Positions 49,537 to 57,826 of a stretch of 64,000 nucleotides of DNA are shown here, piece by piece. The stretch lies in the NCBI RefSeq assembly GCF_003957745.1, contig NZ_CP020373.1, forward strand, positions 372,001 to 436,000, in the 5' to 3' direction. Position numbers and translations under genes: made by a program. The first letter of the stretch is position 1; the number at the start of each line of letters is the position of its first letter. The notes beneath the pieces were generated by a model, which saw nothing but the letters and a program-made list of their open reading frames with translations, was not told the origin of the DNA and made no database searches. The stretch comes from Shewanella khirikhana (GTDB lineage Bacteria; Pseudomonadota; Gammaproteobacteria; Enterobacterales; Shewanellaceae).

Positions 49537-49801
49537 GGAAGGTGCGAACAAGTCCCGTGCTTGCTCTGCGTGAGCTTACAGTGGATAGATGCAAGGCACA
49601 GTTTGCAGCGAATGGCCCTAGTCCTTCGCAAGAACTGTAACGTCGCAGATACCGCTGTAAGCCACGCCCTACGGGGCTTTAATAGCAACACCATTTCGGC
49701 GTTATTCAACTTCAGCAGGCCTCGGCATGCTTTCAGTTGAATGCCTTGAACTGTCGTCGCTATCAAAGCCAGAGCTGTGCGAGGACTTGTTCGCACCTTC
49801 C
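49537..49801. mobile_element. 265-bp MITE-like repeat with 19-bp inverted ends and 5-bp target duplication
   Basis: The ends are GGAAGGTGCGAACAAGTCC and its exact reverse complement, flanked on both sides by TTAAG in the same orientation (49532-49536 and 49802-49806), which looks like a target-site duplication. The interior (about 225 bp) has no convincing gene. Part of one end recurs in degenerate form at 10263-10320. Small size, inverted ends and target duplication fit a non-autonomous transposable element moved by a transposase elsewhere in the genome. This also accounts for the 327-bp gap between uppP and rlmA. Confidence 0.75.
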
Positions 49802-49814
49802 TTAAGGAGTTCCA

Positions 49815-50630
49815 ATGCAATTTCAGTGTCCACTTTGCCGCCAGCCGCTGCACGCCCATCAAGAGTCCAAGGGATGGTATTGCGATGGAAAACATCACTT
49901 TGACCGTCATGCCATCGGCTACTGGGACTTTTTCCCAACCCGTAAGCCCAAAAACGCCGAAAGCCGCGACACCCTAAGAGCCAGACAATTTTTGCTGACA
50001 TCGGGCATCTACAACGCCGCTATTGAGGCGCTGGCAAAGGCGGCGCGTCAGTATTCAGCTATTGAGGCGCCAGCGTGCGTGCAGCAGGGGGCCGGCCATG
50101 CCTGGCTTGGCAAGCAGCTCAAGGCGGCGTTGGATGAACAGGGTTGCCAGGTGTCGCTGTTCAGTCCGTTGGAAGCCGAAAACGAAGCTTTTGCTGCCGC
50201 CAAGGCTGGTATGGAAAACGTGTGTTTTACTTCGCTCAAAGGCCTGCCGTTTGCCGATGCCTCGGTTGATATGGTGTGGATGCTTGAAGCGCCGCTTAAG
50301 GGCAAAGAGTGGCTTAGAATTCTCAAGCCTGATGGGTTGCTGCTGATGTTGGTGCCGGGGCCGCGTCACTTATGGCAGTTGCGGGAGTTTGTTTATCCAG
50401 AGCTCGATGAAAAGCCGTTTTCGCTGGAGTTGCCGCAAGCCTTTGAACTGCTGGCAGAAGAGGCTGTGTCCTGGCCTTTAGCCATTCAGTCGCAGGATGC
50501 GATGGTACTGATGGATATGGCGCCTTGGGCGTGGCGGGTTAAAGAAGGCGTGCGTAAAGCCATTGCCAAGGCAAGCTTCGAGGCGCTGGAGATGGATTTC
50601 AGAATTATCGTGGCCCGCAAAAAAGCCTGA
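49815..50630 (+). CDS. rlmA: 23S rRNA (guanine-745-N1)-methyltransferase
   Basis: A 271-residue SAM-dependent methyltransferase. The N-terminal zinc finger has ligands Cys5, Cys8, Cys23 and His27 (CPLC and CDGKHHFDRHAIGYWDFFP), the RlmA hallmark. The SAM-binding region is less typical, and the catalytic core follows (GLPFADASVDMVWMLEAPLKGKEWLRILKPDGLLLMLVPGPRHLWQL). Target is G745 in helix 35 of 23S rRNA. The start has an AAGGAG site whose AAG is part of the target-duplication TTAAG of the adjacent repeat. Monocistronic. Confidence 0.9.
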   Translation: MQFQCPLCRQPLHAHQESKGWYCDGKHHFDRHAIGYWDFFPTRKPKNAESRDTLRARQFLLTSGIYNAAIEALAKAARQYSAIEAPACVQQGAGHAWLGKQLKAALDEQGCQVSLFSPLEAENEAFAAAKAGMENVCFTSLKGLPFADASVDMVWMLEAPLKGKEWLRILKPDGLLLMLVPGPRHLWQLREFVYPELDEKPFSLELPQAFELLAEEAVSWPLAIQSQDAMVLMDMAPWAWRVKEGVRKAIAKASFEALEMDFRIIVARKKA

Positions 50631-50706
50631 TGATATCGCTGTGAACACTGTTGGGTCTGTGCTTGGCACCGGCCCATTTTTTTATGGCAAATTTTGGGCA
50701 AAAAAA

Positions 50707-50736
50707 TACCGGCAACGCCCGAGAGCATTGCCGGTA
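50707..50736 (-). terminator. Terminator after the lpp-like gene
   Basis: TACCGGCAA stem with a 12-nt loop and TTGCCGGTA; on the minus strand it is followed by TTTTTT. Typical strong terminator for an abundant small lipoprotein transcript. Confidence 0.85.
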
Positions 50737-50747
50737 CCAACATAACA

Positions 50748-51011
50748 TTACTTCTTGTAAGAAGAAGCTACGTTGTCCAGACGGTCGTTAGCGCGCTTGG
50801 CTTCAGCTTGAGCGTCCATAGCAGCAGCTTTGGCAGCCTTGGCATCTGCAGCGATCTGGCCTTGCTCAGACTTCAGAGCACTCACGTCAGCAGACAGTTG
50901 GTCTACTTTGTTGCTCAGGTTGGCAACGCTTTCTTCCAGAGCGGTAGTGTTGGCACAGCCACCCAGCAGAGCAGTCATGGCAACACCGGCGATCAGCAGT
51001 ACTTTTTTCAT
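50748..51011 (-). CDS. lpp: Braun-type major outer-membrane lipoprotein (Lpp-like)
   Basis: An 87-residue protein. Signal peptide with lipobox LLGGC gives lipidation at Cys19. The mature part is a single long helix with a heptad pattern (LEESVANLSNKVDQLSADVSALKSE) followed by an alanine-rich region, as in Lpp, which forms a trimeric coiled coil. The C-terminus ends SSYKK, so the terminal lysine could be linked to peptidoglycan. Slightly longer than E. coli Lpp (78). It has its own promoter and terminator and tethers the outer membrane to the wall. Confidence 0.92.
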   Translation of the reverse strand: MKKVLLIAGVAMTALLGGCANTTALEESVANLSNKVDQLSADVSALKSEQGQIAADAKAAKAAAMDAQAEAKRANDRLDNVASSYKK

Positions 51012-51193
51012 GAAAACATCCCTTAAGATAGGTTGGATTTGACATTTCAGCTGCCTGGCAACTGAAGCCGGCTAATTATGTCATAGCCATTTTTTTTTGC
51101 TACGAATATCCATCGATTCGCCCAATTACCTTATCGAAAATTCAGTCAATTGCAAGTTTCAAGTCCTGATTTTGTAGGGATTGAGCAGAAATT

Positions 51194-52465
51194 TCACGAC
51201 TTTGGGTCAGAATTTTTCACGGGTAAAGCTTTTGGTTTAAATTGGACAGAGTTTTTTATCAAACTTATTTCCGCCAGCCGCCTTTTACTTAATTCCGTTC
51301 GGATTTCGGCGCCCTTAAAACCGGCGTCAATTATTCCACTAACGTCAACTTTTAATGCCCCTTCGAAGCAGGCTTGCAAATAGTCTTTTTGAGGGTATGG
51401 CGATTGCTCAAAACCGGTTCTGCCTTTCAGATCGGCCTCGCAGGCAAGCAGTACCCATTCCAGCCGCTCTCCCTTGCGCCACAGATCCAGCTTGTCGAAC
51501 AGCTTGAGTACAGTTTCAGCCCTAAGTTCAAAGGCATTGTGGATGTTTTGATGCTCGTCGCTGACCCACAGCGCCAGATCCCGGTAATCGCCGGGTACCC
51601 GTAGCCGCTCACACAGGGCCTTGATGGGTTTCAGCCCCTTTTGACCGTGGCCATGATGCTTGGGCCAAAGTGCCTCCGGGGTCAAGGCTTTGCCCAGATC
51701 GTGCACCAGCGCGGCAAAGCGTACGGCGCGATTGGGGGTAAGCCTGGCGGCCTCACGCAGCACCATCAGGGTGTGGATGCCGGTATCGATTTCCGGGTGC
51801 CATTTTTCAGGTTGGGGTACACCAAACAGCGCATGAATTTCAGGGAACAGCACTTCCAGCGCGCCGCAGTCTTTGAGCACCTCAAAAAATACCTCTGGCC
51901 GCTCGCAGCCAAGCACCTTGTCAAGCTCCTGCCATACCCGCTCGGCGGTCAGATGCAAAAGCTCACCGTTTTGGGCAAGTTCCCGCATCAGCGCCAGTGT
52001 CTCGGGGGCAACAGTAAAGCCCTGGGGCGAAAAGCGGGCCGCGAAGCGTGCCACCCTCAGCACCCGCAGCGGGTCTTCCACAAAGGCCTCAGATACATGC
52101 CTTAAGCTGCGGGCCTCGATATCTTTCTGTCCGCCCCAGGGGTCGTGAAGCTTGCCTTCATCATCCATGGCGATGGCGTTGATGGTCAGATCGCGACGTT
52201 TAAGATCTTGTTCCAGAGTCACCTCTGGGCTGGCGTGACAGACAAAACCGCCGTAGCCAGTGCCTGACTTTCGCTCGGTGCGGGCCAGGGCATATTCTTC
52301 CTGGGTTTTGGGGTGTAAAAACACCGGGAAATCGCGCCCGACCTGGCGAAACCCGGCGGCCAGCATGTCATCGATACTGGCACCCACCACCATATAATCT
52401 CTGTCTTTGACCTCAAGGCCGAGCAAGCGGTCGCGCACGGCGCCGCCAACCAGATATGTTTTCAA
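51194..52465 (-). CDS. cca: CCA tRNA nucleotidyltransferase (multifunctional)
   Basis: A 423-residue class II enzyme that builds or repairs the 3'-CCA of tRNAs. The N-terminal catalytic motif GGAVRDRLLG (Gly7 to Gly16) is followed by the metal-binding pair Asp21 and Asp23 (VKDRDYMVVG), as in E. coli. RRDLTINAIAMD and EDPLRVLRVARFAARF identify the nucleotide-specificity neck. A C-terminal HD domain (VHDLGKALTPEALWPKHHGH) indicates the multifunctional form with phosphohydrolase activity. Length matches E. coli Cca (412). Confidence 0.96.
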   Translation of the reverse strand: MKTYLVGGAVRDRLLGLEVKDRDYMVVGASIDDMLAAGFRQVGRDFPVFLHPKTQEEYALARTERKSGTGYGGFVCHASPEVTLEQDLKRRDLTINAIAMDDEGKLHDPWGGQKDIEARSLRHVSEAFVEDPLRVLRVARFAARFSPQGFTVAPETLALMRELAQNGELLHLTAERVWQELDKVLGCERPEVFFEVLKDCGALEVLFPEIHALFGVPQPEKWHPEIDTGIHTLMVLREAARLTPNRAVRFAALVHDLGKALTPEALWPKHHGHGQKGLKPIKALCERLRVPGDYRDLALWVSDEHQNIHNAFELRAETVLKLFDKLDLWRKGERLEWVLLACEADLKGRTGFEQSPYPQKDYLQACFEGALKVDVSGIIDAGFKGAEIRTELSKRRLAEISLIKNSVQFKPKALPVKNSDPKS

Positions 52466-52661
52466 TGCGTTAATTCCAAAAGCTGGTTTGTTTTAGCTTA
52501 ACACGGCGTGGCGCGCTTTCGTGATAGCGCCGAGGCTCCCGGGCAGAGTTTTTGACTTTACCCGGCGCTGGCATTACCTTGGCTGCACTGCGCAGGCCGA
52601 TAACCACAAAAAGCAAGAATATAGGGTGCGCGGTACGGCTTATTAGGAGGAATAGCAAGGC

Positions 52662-54476
52662 ATGTACAAGGCGTTTTATGGGCTCAAGGATAACCCGTTT
52701 TCCATCGCCCCCAATCCCTGTTACCTGTTTTTAAGTGACAGGCACAGGGAGGCGTTGGCCCACCTGACCTACGGCCTTGGCGAAACCGGTGGCTTTGTGC
52801 TGCTTACCGGCGAAGTGGGCACTGGCAAAACCACTGTGTCCCGCTGCTTGCTGCGCCAGTTGCCCGAGACCACAGATACCGCCTTTATCCTCAATCCGGC
52901 GCTGACCGAACTTGAGCTGCTGGCTACCCTTTGCGATGAGCTTAAAATTCCCTATGGCGAGTCACCAAGCCTGAAGCAACTGACCGACCTTATAAGTGGA
53001 TTTTTGCTTAAAAATCATGATGCCGGCCGTAATACCGTATTGATTATCGACGAGGCCCAGCATTTGAAAGCCGAAGTGCTGGAGCAGCTGAGGCTGCTGA
53101 CCAATCTCGAAACCGATACCAAAAAATTACTGCAGGTGATTTTGATTGGTCAGCCTGAGCTGCAGCAATTGCTTAAGCGTCAGGAGCTCAGACAGCTCGC
53201 ACAGCGCATTACTGCCCGTTATCACTTGCTACCCCTTACCGCCGAAGAAGTTGGCCTCTACGTGCAGCACAGGCTGCAGGTGGCGGGTCGGTTTGAACCT
53301 CTGTTCAATGCTGCTGCCATCAAGGCGCTGCACGATGCCAGTGGCGGCATACCCAGGATCATCAATCTATTGTGTGAACGAGCCCTGATGGCAGGCTTTG
53401 CCCGTAGTCAGGTGCCTATCAATAAACAGATGGTGCGTCAGGCGGCAGTGGAAGTCCTGGGGCTGGATGAGCCCAAACACCACTGGTACGAACGCCCGGT
53501 GGTAATTGGCGTTGCGGCCGCGCTCACCTTTGGCGCTGCGCTCTACGGCTTTAATCATTTGGGGAGCGCTGGCTCGGCCGGCGCCGCAAGTTCCCAGGCC
53601 AACAATAGCCCAGGAGGCCAGCCAACTGCCGCTATGGCATCGGCGCCGCAGACCTCGCAGCCTCCTGCGAATACCGGCACGCAAGCCAGTGGCGCATCGA
53701 CTGAGCAGAGCCCTTCGGTGCAAGTCGCCCAGCAAGTACAGCCAAAAGAGCAATCTGGCACCCAGAGTCAGCAGGGCCAGACTATTGAATCTACACCGGT
53801 TGCCCGTGCCACTGATGCTAATGCACAGCTTGCCGAGCTCGAGGCCCGTCAGGCCAGGGTACGTGACCGGGTACTGGGTGACGCTGTGGCTCAAAGCCGC
53901 AGACTGGATACCGCCTTCGCCGCACTCTTTGGTGCCTGGGGGCTGGCGCCTGTGCAGGATCTCAGTCCCTGCGAGTCGGCCCGTGAACAGGGATTGTCCT
54001 GTTTTCAGCAGCAGGGCACCTGGTTCAATCTGGTTAAGCTGAACTACCCGGCGGTGGCGTACATGATGGACGATGCCGGCGCTGAGTTTTTTGCCACTGT
54101 GATTGAGCGTGATGGCGATGAACTGCTGGTGCAGTTGGCCGAGCAGCAACTGTGGGTAAACCGTGACTGGTTCAACCGCCATTTCACCGGCACCTTTGAG
54201 CTGTTGTGGCAGGCGCCTTCCTACAGCCCACGGGAAATCAGTGTTTCATCGCCGCAACCCGAAGTGCAGTGGCTCGAAAATGGCCTTGCCCGGGTGGAAA
54301 ATGCCACCCCACGACTGGTGTCCCAGTTCGATGCCGATCTCGAGGCTCGCTTGAAAATATTCCAACGCCAACATGGGCTTAAGGCCGATGGCATTGCCGG
54401 CAGTCAAACCCTCGCGCAGCTTAATCTGTATCTGAGTCAGGAAGGTCCACGGCTGGTGCAGGGAGGACGCTACTGA
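52662..54476 (+). CDS. gspA: GspA/ExeA-like AAA ATPase with peptidoglycan-binding domain
   Basis: A 604-residue inner-membrane ATPase. Walker A is GEVGTGKTT at residues 50-58, and Walker B TVLIIDEAQHL is near 127-137. A membrane helix lies near 280-300 (VVIGVAAALTFGAALYG). The periplasmic part begins with a long Gln/Ser/Ala/Pro-rich linker (about 300-390), continues with a middle domain, and ends with a PG_binding_1 repeat (RLKIFQRQHGLKADGIAGSQTLAQLNLYL). In Aeromonas, ExeA with ExeB remodels peptidoglycan so that the type II secretin ExeD can assemble. The next gene is the partner GspB/ExeB. No other type II secretion gene is in the window. Confidence 0.93.
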   Translation: MYKAFYGLKDNPFSIAPNPCYLFLSDRHREALAHLTYGLGETGGFVLLTGEVGTGKTTVSRCLLRQLPETTDTAFILNPALTELELLATLCDELKIPYGESPSLKQLTDLISGFLLKNHDAGRNTVLIIDEAQHLKAEVLEQLRLLTNLETDTKKLLQVILIGQPELQQLLKRQELRQLAQRITARYHLLPLTAEEVGLYVQHRLQVAGRFEPLFNAAAIKALHDASGGIPRIINLLCERALMAGFARSQVPINKQMVRQAAVEVLGLDEPKHHWYERPVVIGVAAALTFGAALYGFNHLGSAGSAGAASSQANNSPGGQPTAAMASAPQTSQPPANTGTQASGASTEQSPSVQVAQQVQPKEQSGTQSQQGQTIESTPVARATDANAQLAELEARQARVRDRVLGDAVAQSRRLDTAFAALFGAWGLAPVQDLSPCESAREQGLSCFQQQGTWFNLVKLNYPAVAYMMDDAGAEFFATVIERDGDELLVQLAEQQLWVNRDWFNRHFTGTFELLWQAPSYSPREISVSSPQPEVQWLENGLARVENATPRLVSQFDADLEARLKIFQRQHGLKADGIAGSQTLAQLNLYLSQEGPRLVQGGRY

Positions 54477-55594
54477 TGTCCATCCTGCTCGATGCGGTAA
54501 GTCGCAGTAAACAGCAACACGAAACCGAGTTTGACCCGATTTCGAGCCCGAGGCCTTTGTATTCGGCGCCCGCCGCTAATCGCCGACTAGGGAAGGCGTT
54601 ACTGCTGCCAGGGGCGCTGGCCGTCGCTATCGCCGCAGCTTGGGGTGTTAATCAGTGGCTGATGCCAGCCCAGGCGTTGCAGCCCGTAATGAATTCACCG
54701 CTGAGCCAGGCTGTGCCGGACAAGGCACAGTTGAGTAGCCCGCAAATGGTTGCGATGCAGCCGGCTACCGGGCAAGCCGCTCAGGCGCTTGTCAGTCAGG
54801 CTTCATCGCAGCAAGCCCAGATGTCTCAGGGCAGCTTTGAGGCAGATGGGGTGCGCCTTGCCGGGAAATCGGCGCTGCCTGCGCCTGTGAGTCTGGCACC
54901 CGTGGCAAACTATAATGCCGGGGTCAATGCAGGCTTGCAGGATCCCAACGCCGGACTCAGTTTTGAGGTGGCAGAAGAAACCGCAGAAGCCAGAGCGGCA
55001 CGCTTGGAAGCCCTGATGGCTGCCGGTGTGACCGACGAGCAGCGCCGCGCCTTTGATGAAGTGATGCAGGTAGAGGAGTCGCGCCCCCGCCAGGTGCTTA
55101 CTCAACGGCAAACCGCCACGCCGCCAAAAGAGCAGGGTGTGGCGGCACTGCAGGCCGAAGTGGATAAAGCTGCCGCCGAACTTGGGCTGCATCGGGTTGA
55201 GCCCAAGCCGGTTTCGCCAAGCCAGGCACCTCAGCAGAGCAAGCCGCTCAGTGGTGATGCCTTGGTACAGGCCTTTGAAGCGGCGCTGAAAGAGGTGGAA
55301 TATTCCCAGTCCGTCAATCAGGATGTGACCCCCGAGCCGCTGTCCACAATCCCCAAAACCTCAGATTATCCACGCTATGGCGACCTGCCTGCCGGACTGC
55401 AACTCATGGTGCCTGAATTTAATATCATGGCCCATGTGTACTCCAACGACCCAGCCCAGCGTTGGCTCAATGTGGATGGCAAGGAGCTGCAGGAGGGTGA
55501 CAGCATTCAGGGCAAGCTGCGGATTGTGGAAATTCGTCCAAGAGACGTGGTGCTGGATATCGAAGGCACCGCCTTTAAGGTGCCCGCCATTTAA
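54476..55594 (+). CDS. gspB: General secretion pathway protein B (GspB/ExeB)
   Basis: A 372-residue bitopic inner-membrane protein. It begins MSILLDAVSRSKQQHE, the conserved GspB N-terminus, and has a membrane helix near 42-60 (LLLPGALAVAIAAAWGVNQWL). A long Gln/Ala-rich periplasmic linker follows. The C-terminal T2SSB domain is clear (LQLMVPEFNIMAHVYSNDPAQRWLNVDGKELQEGDSIQGKLRIVEIRPRDVVLDIEGTAFKVP). It binds GspA and peptidoglycan in secretin assembly. Its start overlaps the gspA stop codon. Confidence 0.94.
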   Translation: MSILLDAVSRSKQQHETEFDPISSPRPLYSAPAANRRLGKALLLPGALAVAIAAAWGVNQWLMPAQALQPVMNSPLSQAVPDKAQLSSPQMVAMQPATGQAAQALVSQASSQQAQMSQGSFEADGVRLAGKSALPAPVSLAPVANYNAGVNAGLQDPNAGLSFEVAEETAEARAARLEALMAAGVTDEQRRAFDEVMQVEESRPRQVLTQRQTATPPKEQGVAALQAEVDKAAAELGLHRVEPKPVSPSQAPQQSKPLSGDALVQAFEAALKEVEYSQSVNQDVTPEPLSTIPKTSDYPRYGDLPAGLQLMVPEFNIMAHVYSNDPAQRWLNVDGKELQEGDSIQGKLRIVEIRPRDVVLDIEGTAFKVPAI

Positions 55595-55646
55595 CGGCTA
55601 AGCATCGGCTGGCATCAGTAAGCATTAACAAACACCAGCAAACAAA

Positions 55647-55667
55647 AAAGGCGCCCAAGGCGCCTTT
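55647..55667. terminator. Bidirectional terminator between gspB and nhaD
   Basis: AAAGGCGCC-CAA-GGCGCCTTT with flanking A-run and T-run. Confidence 0.85.
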
Positions 55668-55690
55668 CTTTTTAGCGTAGTATCATGCGG

Positions 55691-56938
55691 TTAGCCGTAG
55701 AACTGGTAGGCAATCAGCAGCGTCAGGGCGTAACCCACGACGTAGGACAGCAGCAGTGAAGGCACGTACTTGAGGTAGGTCACGAAGGTCAGTTCCTTCA
55801 CCTTGCTCATGGCGATGATACCGGCCGCAGAACCAATGACCAGCAGCGAACCACCCACGCCCACCGCATAGGTCAGGCCCAGCCATTCAGGAGTCGACAG
55901 CACAGGCTCTGCTTTCAGCAGCGCCGCGGTCAGAGGCACGTTATCCAGAATCGCCGAACCCATACCTGTGACGAAGTTGGAGATGTTGGGGTCGTGCATG
56001 GCGTACACCTCGGTCAGCAGCTCCAGGGTGCCGATTTCTTTAAGCATGCCCACCAACAGCAGGATCCCGAGGAAGAACAGCAGGGTGTCGTATTCCACCT
56101 GACGTATGTACTCGAGGATCTTGGTTTCTTCTTTATCGGAGCGAATGGTGTGGCCCACCAGGAACATCACCGACAGACCGGTAAGGAAGGTCAGCACCGG
56201 CGGAATACCAAAGAGCACGTTCAGCACCATGGTCATGATGATGGTGATAAAGAAAATGGCCGCAATGGCAATATCTACCGGCTGATAAGCACGATTGATG
56301 GGGGTGGTGCTCACTTCGCCCCTGGCGTTCATGGAGAACAGGATTGCCAGCAAAAACACGCTCGCAGCGGCGGGGATAAACAAAATAAGCAGCTCGGAGA
56401 TATGTACGTGGCCAGAGAGGAAGATCATCAGGGTGGTCACGTCACCGGTAATAAGGGCCACACCGCCTGAGTTCACCGCAAAGATAATCAATACTGCCAT
56501 GCGTCGACGCATCTGTTTATCGAGCTTGAAGGTGGTAAGCAGGCCGAGGGATACCAGGGTGGCGGTCACGTTATCACAGAAGGCCGACAGCACCAGGGCA
56601 AACAGTGCCACCTGGATCATCAGCATCCGCACCGACACCCGCTGCGGGAAGATTTTCTGCACCATAATCTGGATCATGCCTTTGGCGTTCAGATAGGCCA
56701 CAAAGGTCATGGTCGACATCAAAAACAGCCACAGAGTGGCGATTTCCAGCAGGTTTTCGTTAAGCTCGTGGGCGACCAGCTCGGTGTGTTCACCGCCACC
56801 GGCAGCCATAAACAGGGCAACCCAGGACACACAGCCTAAAAACAGGGTGGTCTTGGCTTTGTTGAGGTGAGTCACCTCTTCAAAAATGATACTGAGCAAT
56901 GCCAGTACCGCCAGAATAATCAAAAAGGTATGGAGCAT
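55691..56938 (-). CDS. nhaD: NhaD-type sodium/proton antiporter
   Basis: A 415-residue polytopic membrane protein starting MLHTFLIILAVLALLSIIFEEVTHLNKAKTTLF, chosen for its AGGACG site; an extra upstream stretch of 18 codons is unlikely. About 11-12 membrane helices of the ion-transporter superfamily. Typical blocks are FCDNVTATLVSLGLLTTFKL, FAVNSGGVALITGDVTTLMI and GSAILDNVPLTAALLKAEPV, matching NhaD of Vibrio and Halomonas. It exports Na+ (and Li+) in exchange for protons under alkaline or saline stress. A 509-bp region without genes lies upstream. Confidence 0.9.
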   Translation of the reverse strand: MLHTFLIILAVLALLSIIFEEVTHLNKAKTTLFLGCVSWVALFMAAGGGEHTELVAHELNENLLEIATLWLFLMSTMTFVAYLNAKGMIQIMVQKIFPQRVSVRMLMIQVALFALVLSAFCDNVTATLVSLGLLTTFKLDKQMRRRMAVLIIFAVNSGGVALITGDVTTLMIFLSGHVHISELLILFIPAAASVFLLAILFSMNARGEVSTTPINRAYQPVDIAIAAIFFITIIMTMVLNVLFGIPPVLTFLTGLSVMFLVGHTIRSDKEETKILEYIRQVEYDTLLFFLGILLLVGMLKEIGTLELLTEVYAMHDPNISNFVTGMGSAILDNVPLTAALLKAEPVLSTPEWLGLTYAVGVGGSLLVIGSAAGIIAMSKVKELTFVTYLKYVPSLLLSYVVGYALTLLIAYQFYG

Positions 56939-57447
56939 AACGCACGTCCTGCTGCAGATACGGGTTCGTATTGGGCCCCGGTTGAGGGCCAAAATGCCGG
57001 ATTAAATCAAGGAATGATTAAGCCGGCTATGCTAAAGCCGCCTCGGGCGTGCGGATCAGACCATAACCGCTGGGATAACGCAACCGTTAGCCTCTACACA
57101 ATTAGTCGGGGTCTTGTGATCAGTGTCACGCAAAATTGGCAGCAATGCCGAACAAGATCCTGAACTCATCCGATGTGTCAGCAGCTTATGCTGGATGAAA
57201 AACTGAGCAGTGACGCACTCGGGCAGATCTGCTGCATGTGCGCGCCTGAAAAAACTTTATTTTTATTTTTCCGTCGTTTGCTAAAGGGTTGTTCGTTCGG
57301 TAAAAATTGCTTATTCCAACTGCAGCAAAATTGCGCAGAAATGACATAAATTTGTCATCGTCAAAATATTGACCGCACAATAAGTGAGCGGTAAATTGTG
57401 CCTCCAATAATCAATAAACCACTAGCTGTAGTGGGGAGGCGCTGAGA
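56939..57447. other. 509-bp gene-free region with hairpins and AT-rich promoter segment
   Basis: Next to nhaD there are two possible hairpins on its leader (56974-56990, GGCCC/GGGCC, and 56996-57027, GCCGG/CCGGC with inner TTAA pairs). Around 57240-57410 the sequence becomes AT-rich. It contains an imperfect palindrome ATGACATAAATTTGTCAT at 57341-57358 and a CCGC...GCGG pair around ACAATAAGTGA (57372-57390). Both nhaD and the small gene at 57448 probably draw their promoters from here. No open frame with a good start is convincing. Confidence 0.55.
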
Positions 57448-57645
57448 ATGCAATTTTTGCTGAAGAGCATTTTGCTGCTGGGAGCCTTGGTCTGGCTGAT
57501 TGTCAGCGCCAAGACGCTATTGGCTCTCGGGGTGATGGAGAACCCTTCGGTTGTGAAGGACCATTTGCTGGTGTTGGTGCAATTGGTGGCCGCCTTGCTG
57601 ATCCTGCGAAGCCTGACCAGCAAGAGTAAGCGAGACAGCTACTGA
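57448..57645 (+). CDS. Small two-helix membrane protein of unknown function
   Basis: A 65-residue hydrophobic protein: MQFLLKSILLLGALVWLIVS and then a second membrane segment LLVLVQLVAALLILRSLTS separated by a polar loop (VMENPSVVKD), with a basic tail SKSKRDSY. A GGGGAGG site 10 bp before the ATG supports translation. No family is recognised. It is a plausible small membrane protein, but it could be a spurious frame. It lies between nhaD's regulatory region and a terminator-like hairpin at 57777. Confidence 0.55.
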   Translation: MQFLLKSILLLGALVWLIVSAKTLLALGVMENPSVVKDHLLVLVQLVAALLILRSLTSKSKRDSY

Positions 57646-57776
57646 GGGCTGTACTGGCTTTGTGGCCTGCAAGCCAAACATGCGCTTATAAAAAATAAGC
57701 CGACTGAAACCATCAGGCTTGTTTGAAACCAAGTAATTGAAAACGAAAGCTTTAAAAGCAAATCTTTAAAAATAAA

Positions 57777-57800
57777 AAAGGACGCCAATCGGCGTCCTTT
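57777..57800 (-). terminator. Terminator of hemL
   Basis: AAAGGACGCC-AATC-GGCGTCCTTT flanked by A and T runs; it lies downstream of hemL on the minus strand and could also end the small gene on the plus strand. Confidence 0.85.
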
Positions 57801-57826
57801 TTCGTGTTAGCAGAAGCTTCGCGGCG

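Noticed and set aside
48222..49910. A 562-codon minus-strand open frame across folK, uppP and the mobile repeat
   Set aside because: It is the complement of two recognised genes and a repeat, with no domain resemblance; an antisense artefact.
52662..54476. A transposition ATPase (TniB/IstB-like) reading of the AAA gene
   Set aside because: The membrane helix, peptidoglycan-binding domain and following GspB gene identify it as GspA/ExeA rather than a transposition ATPase.
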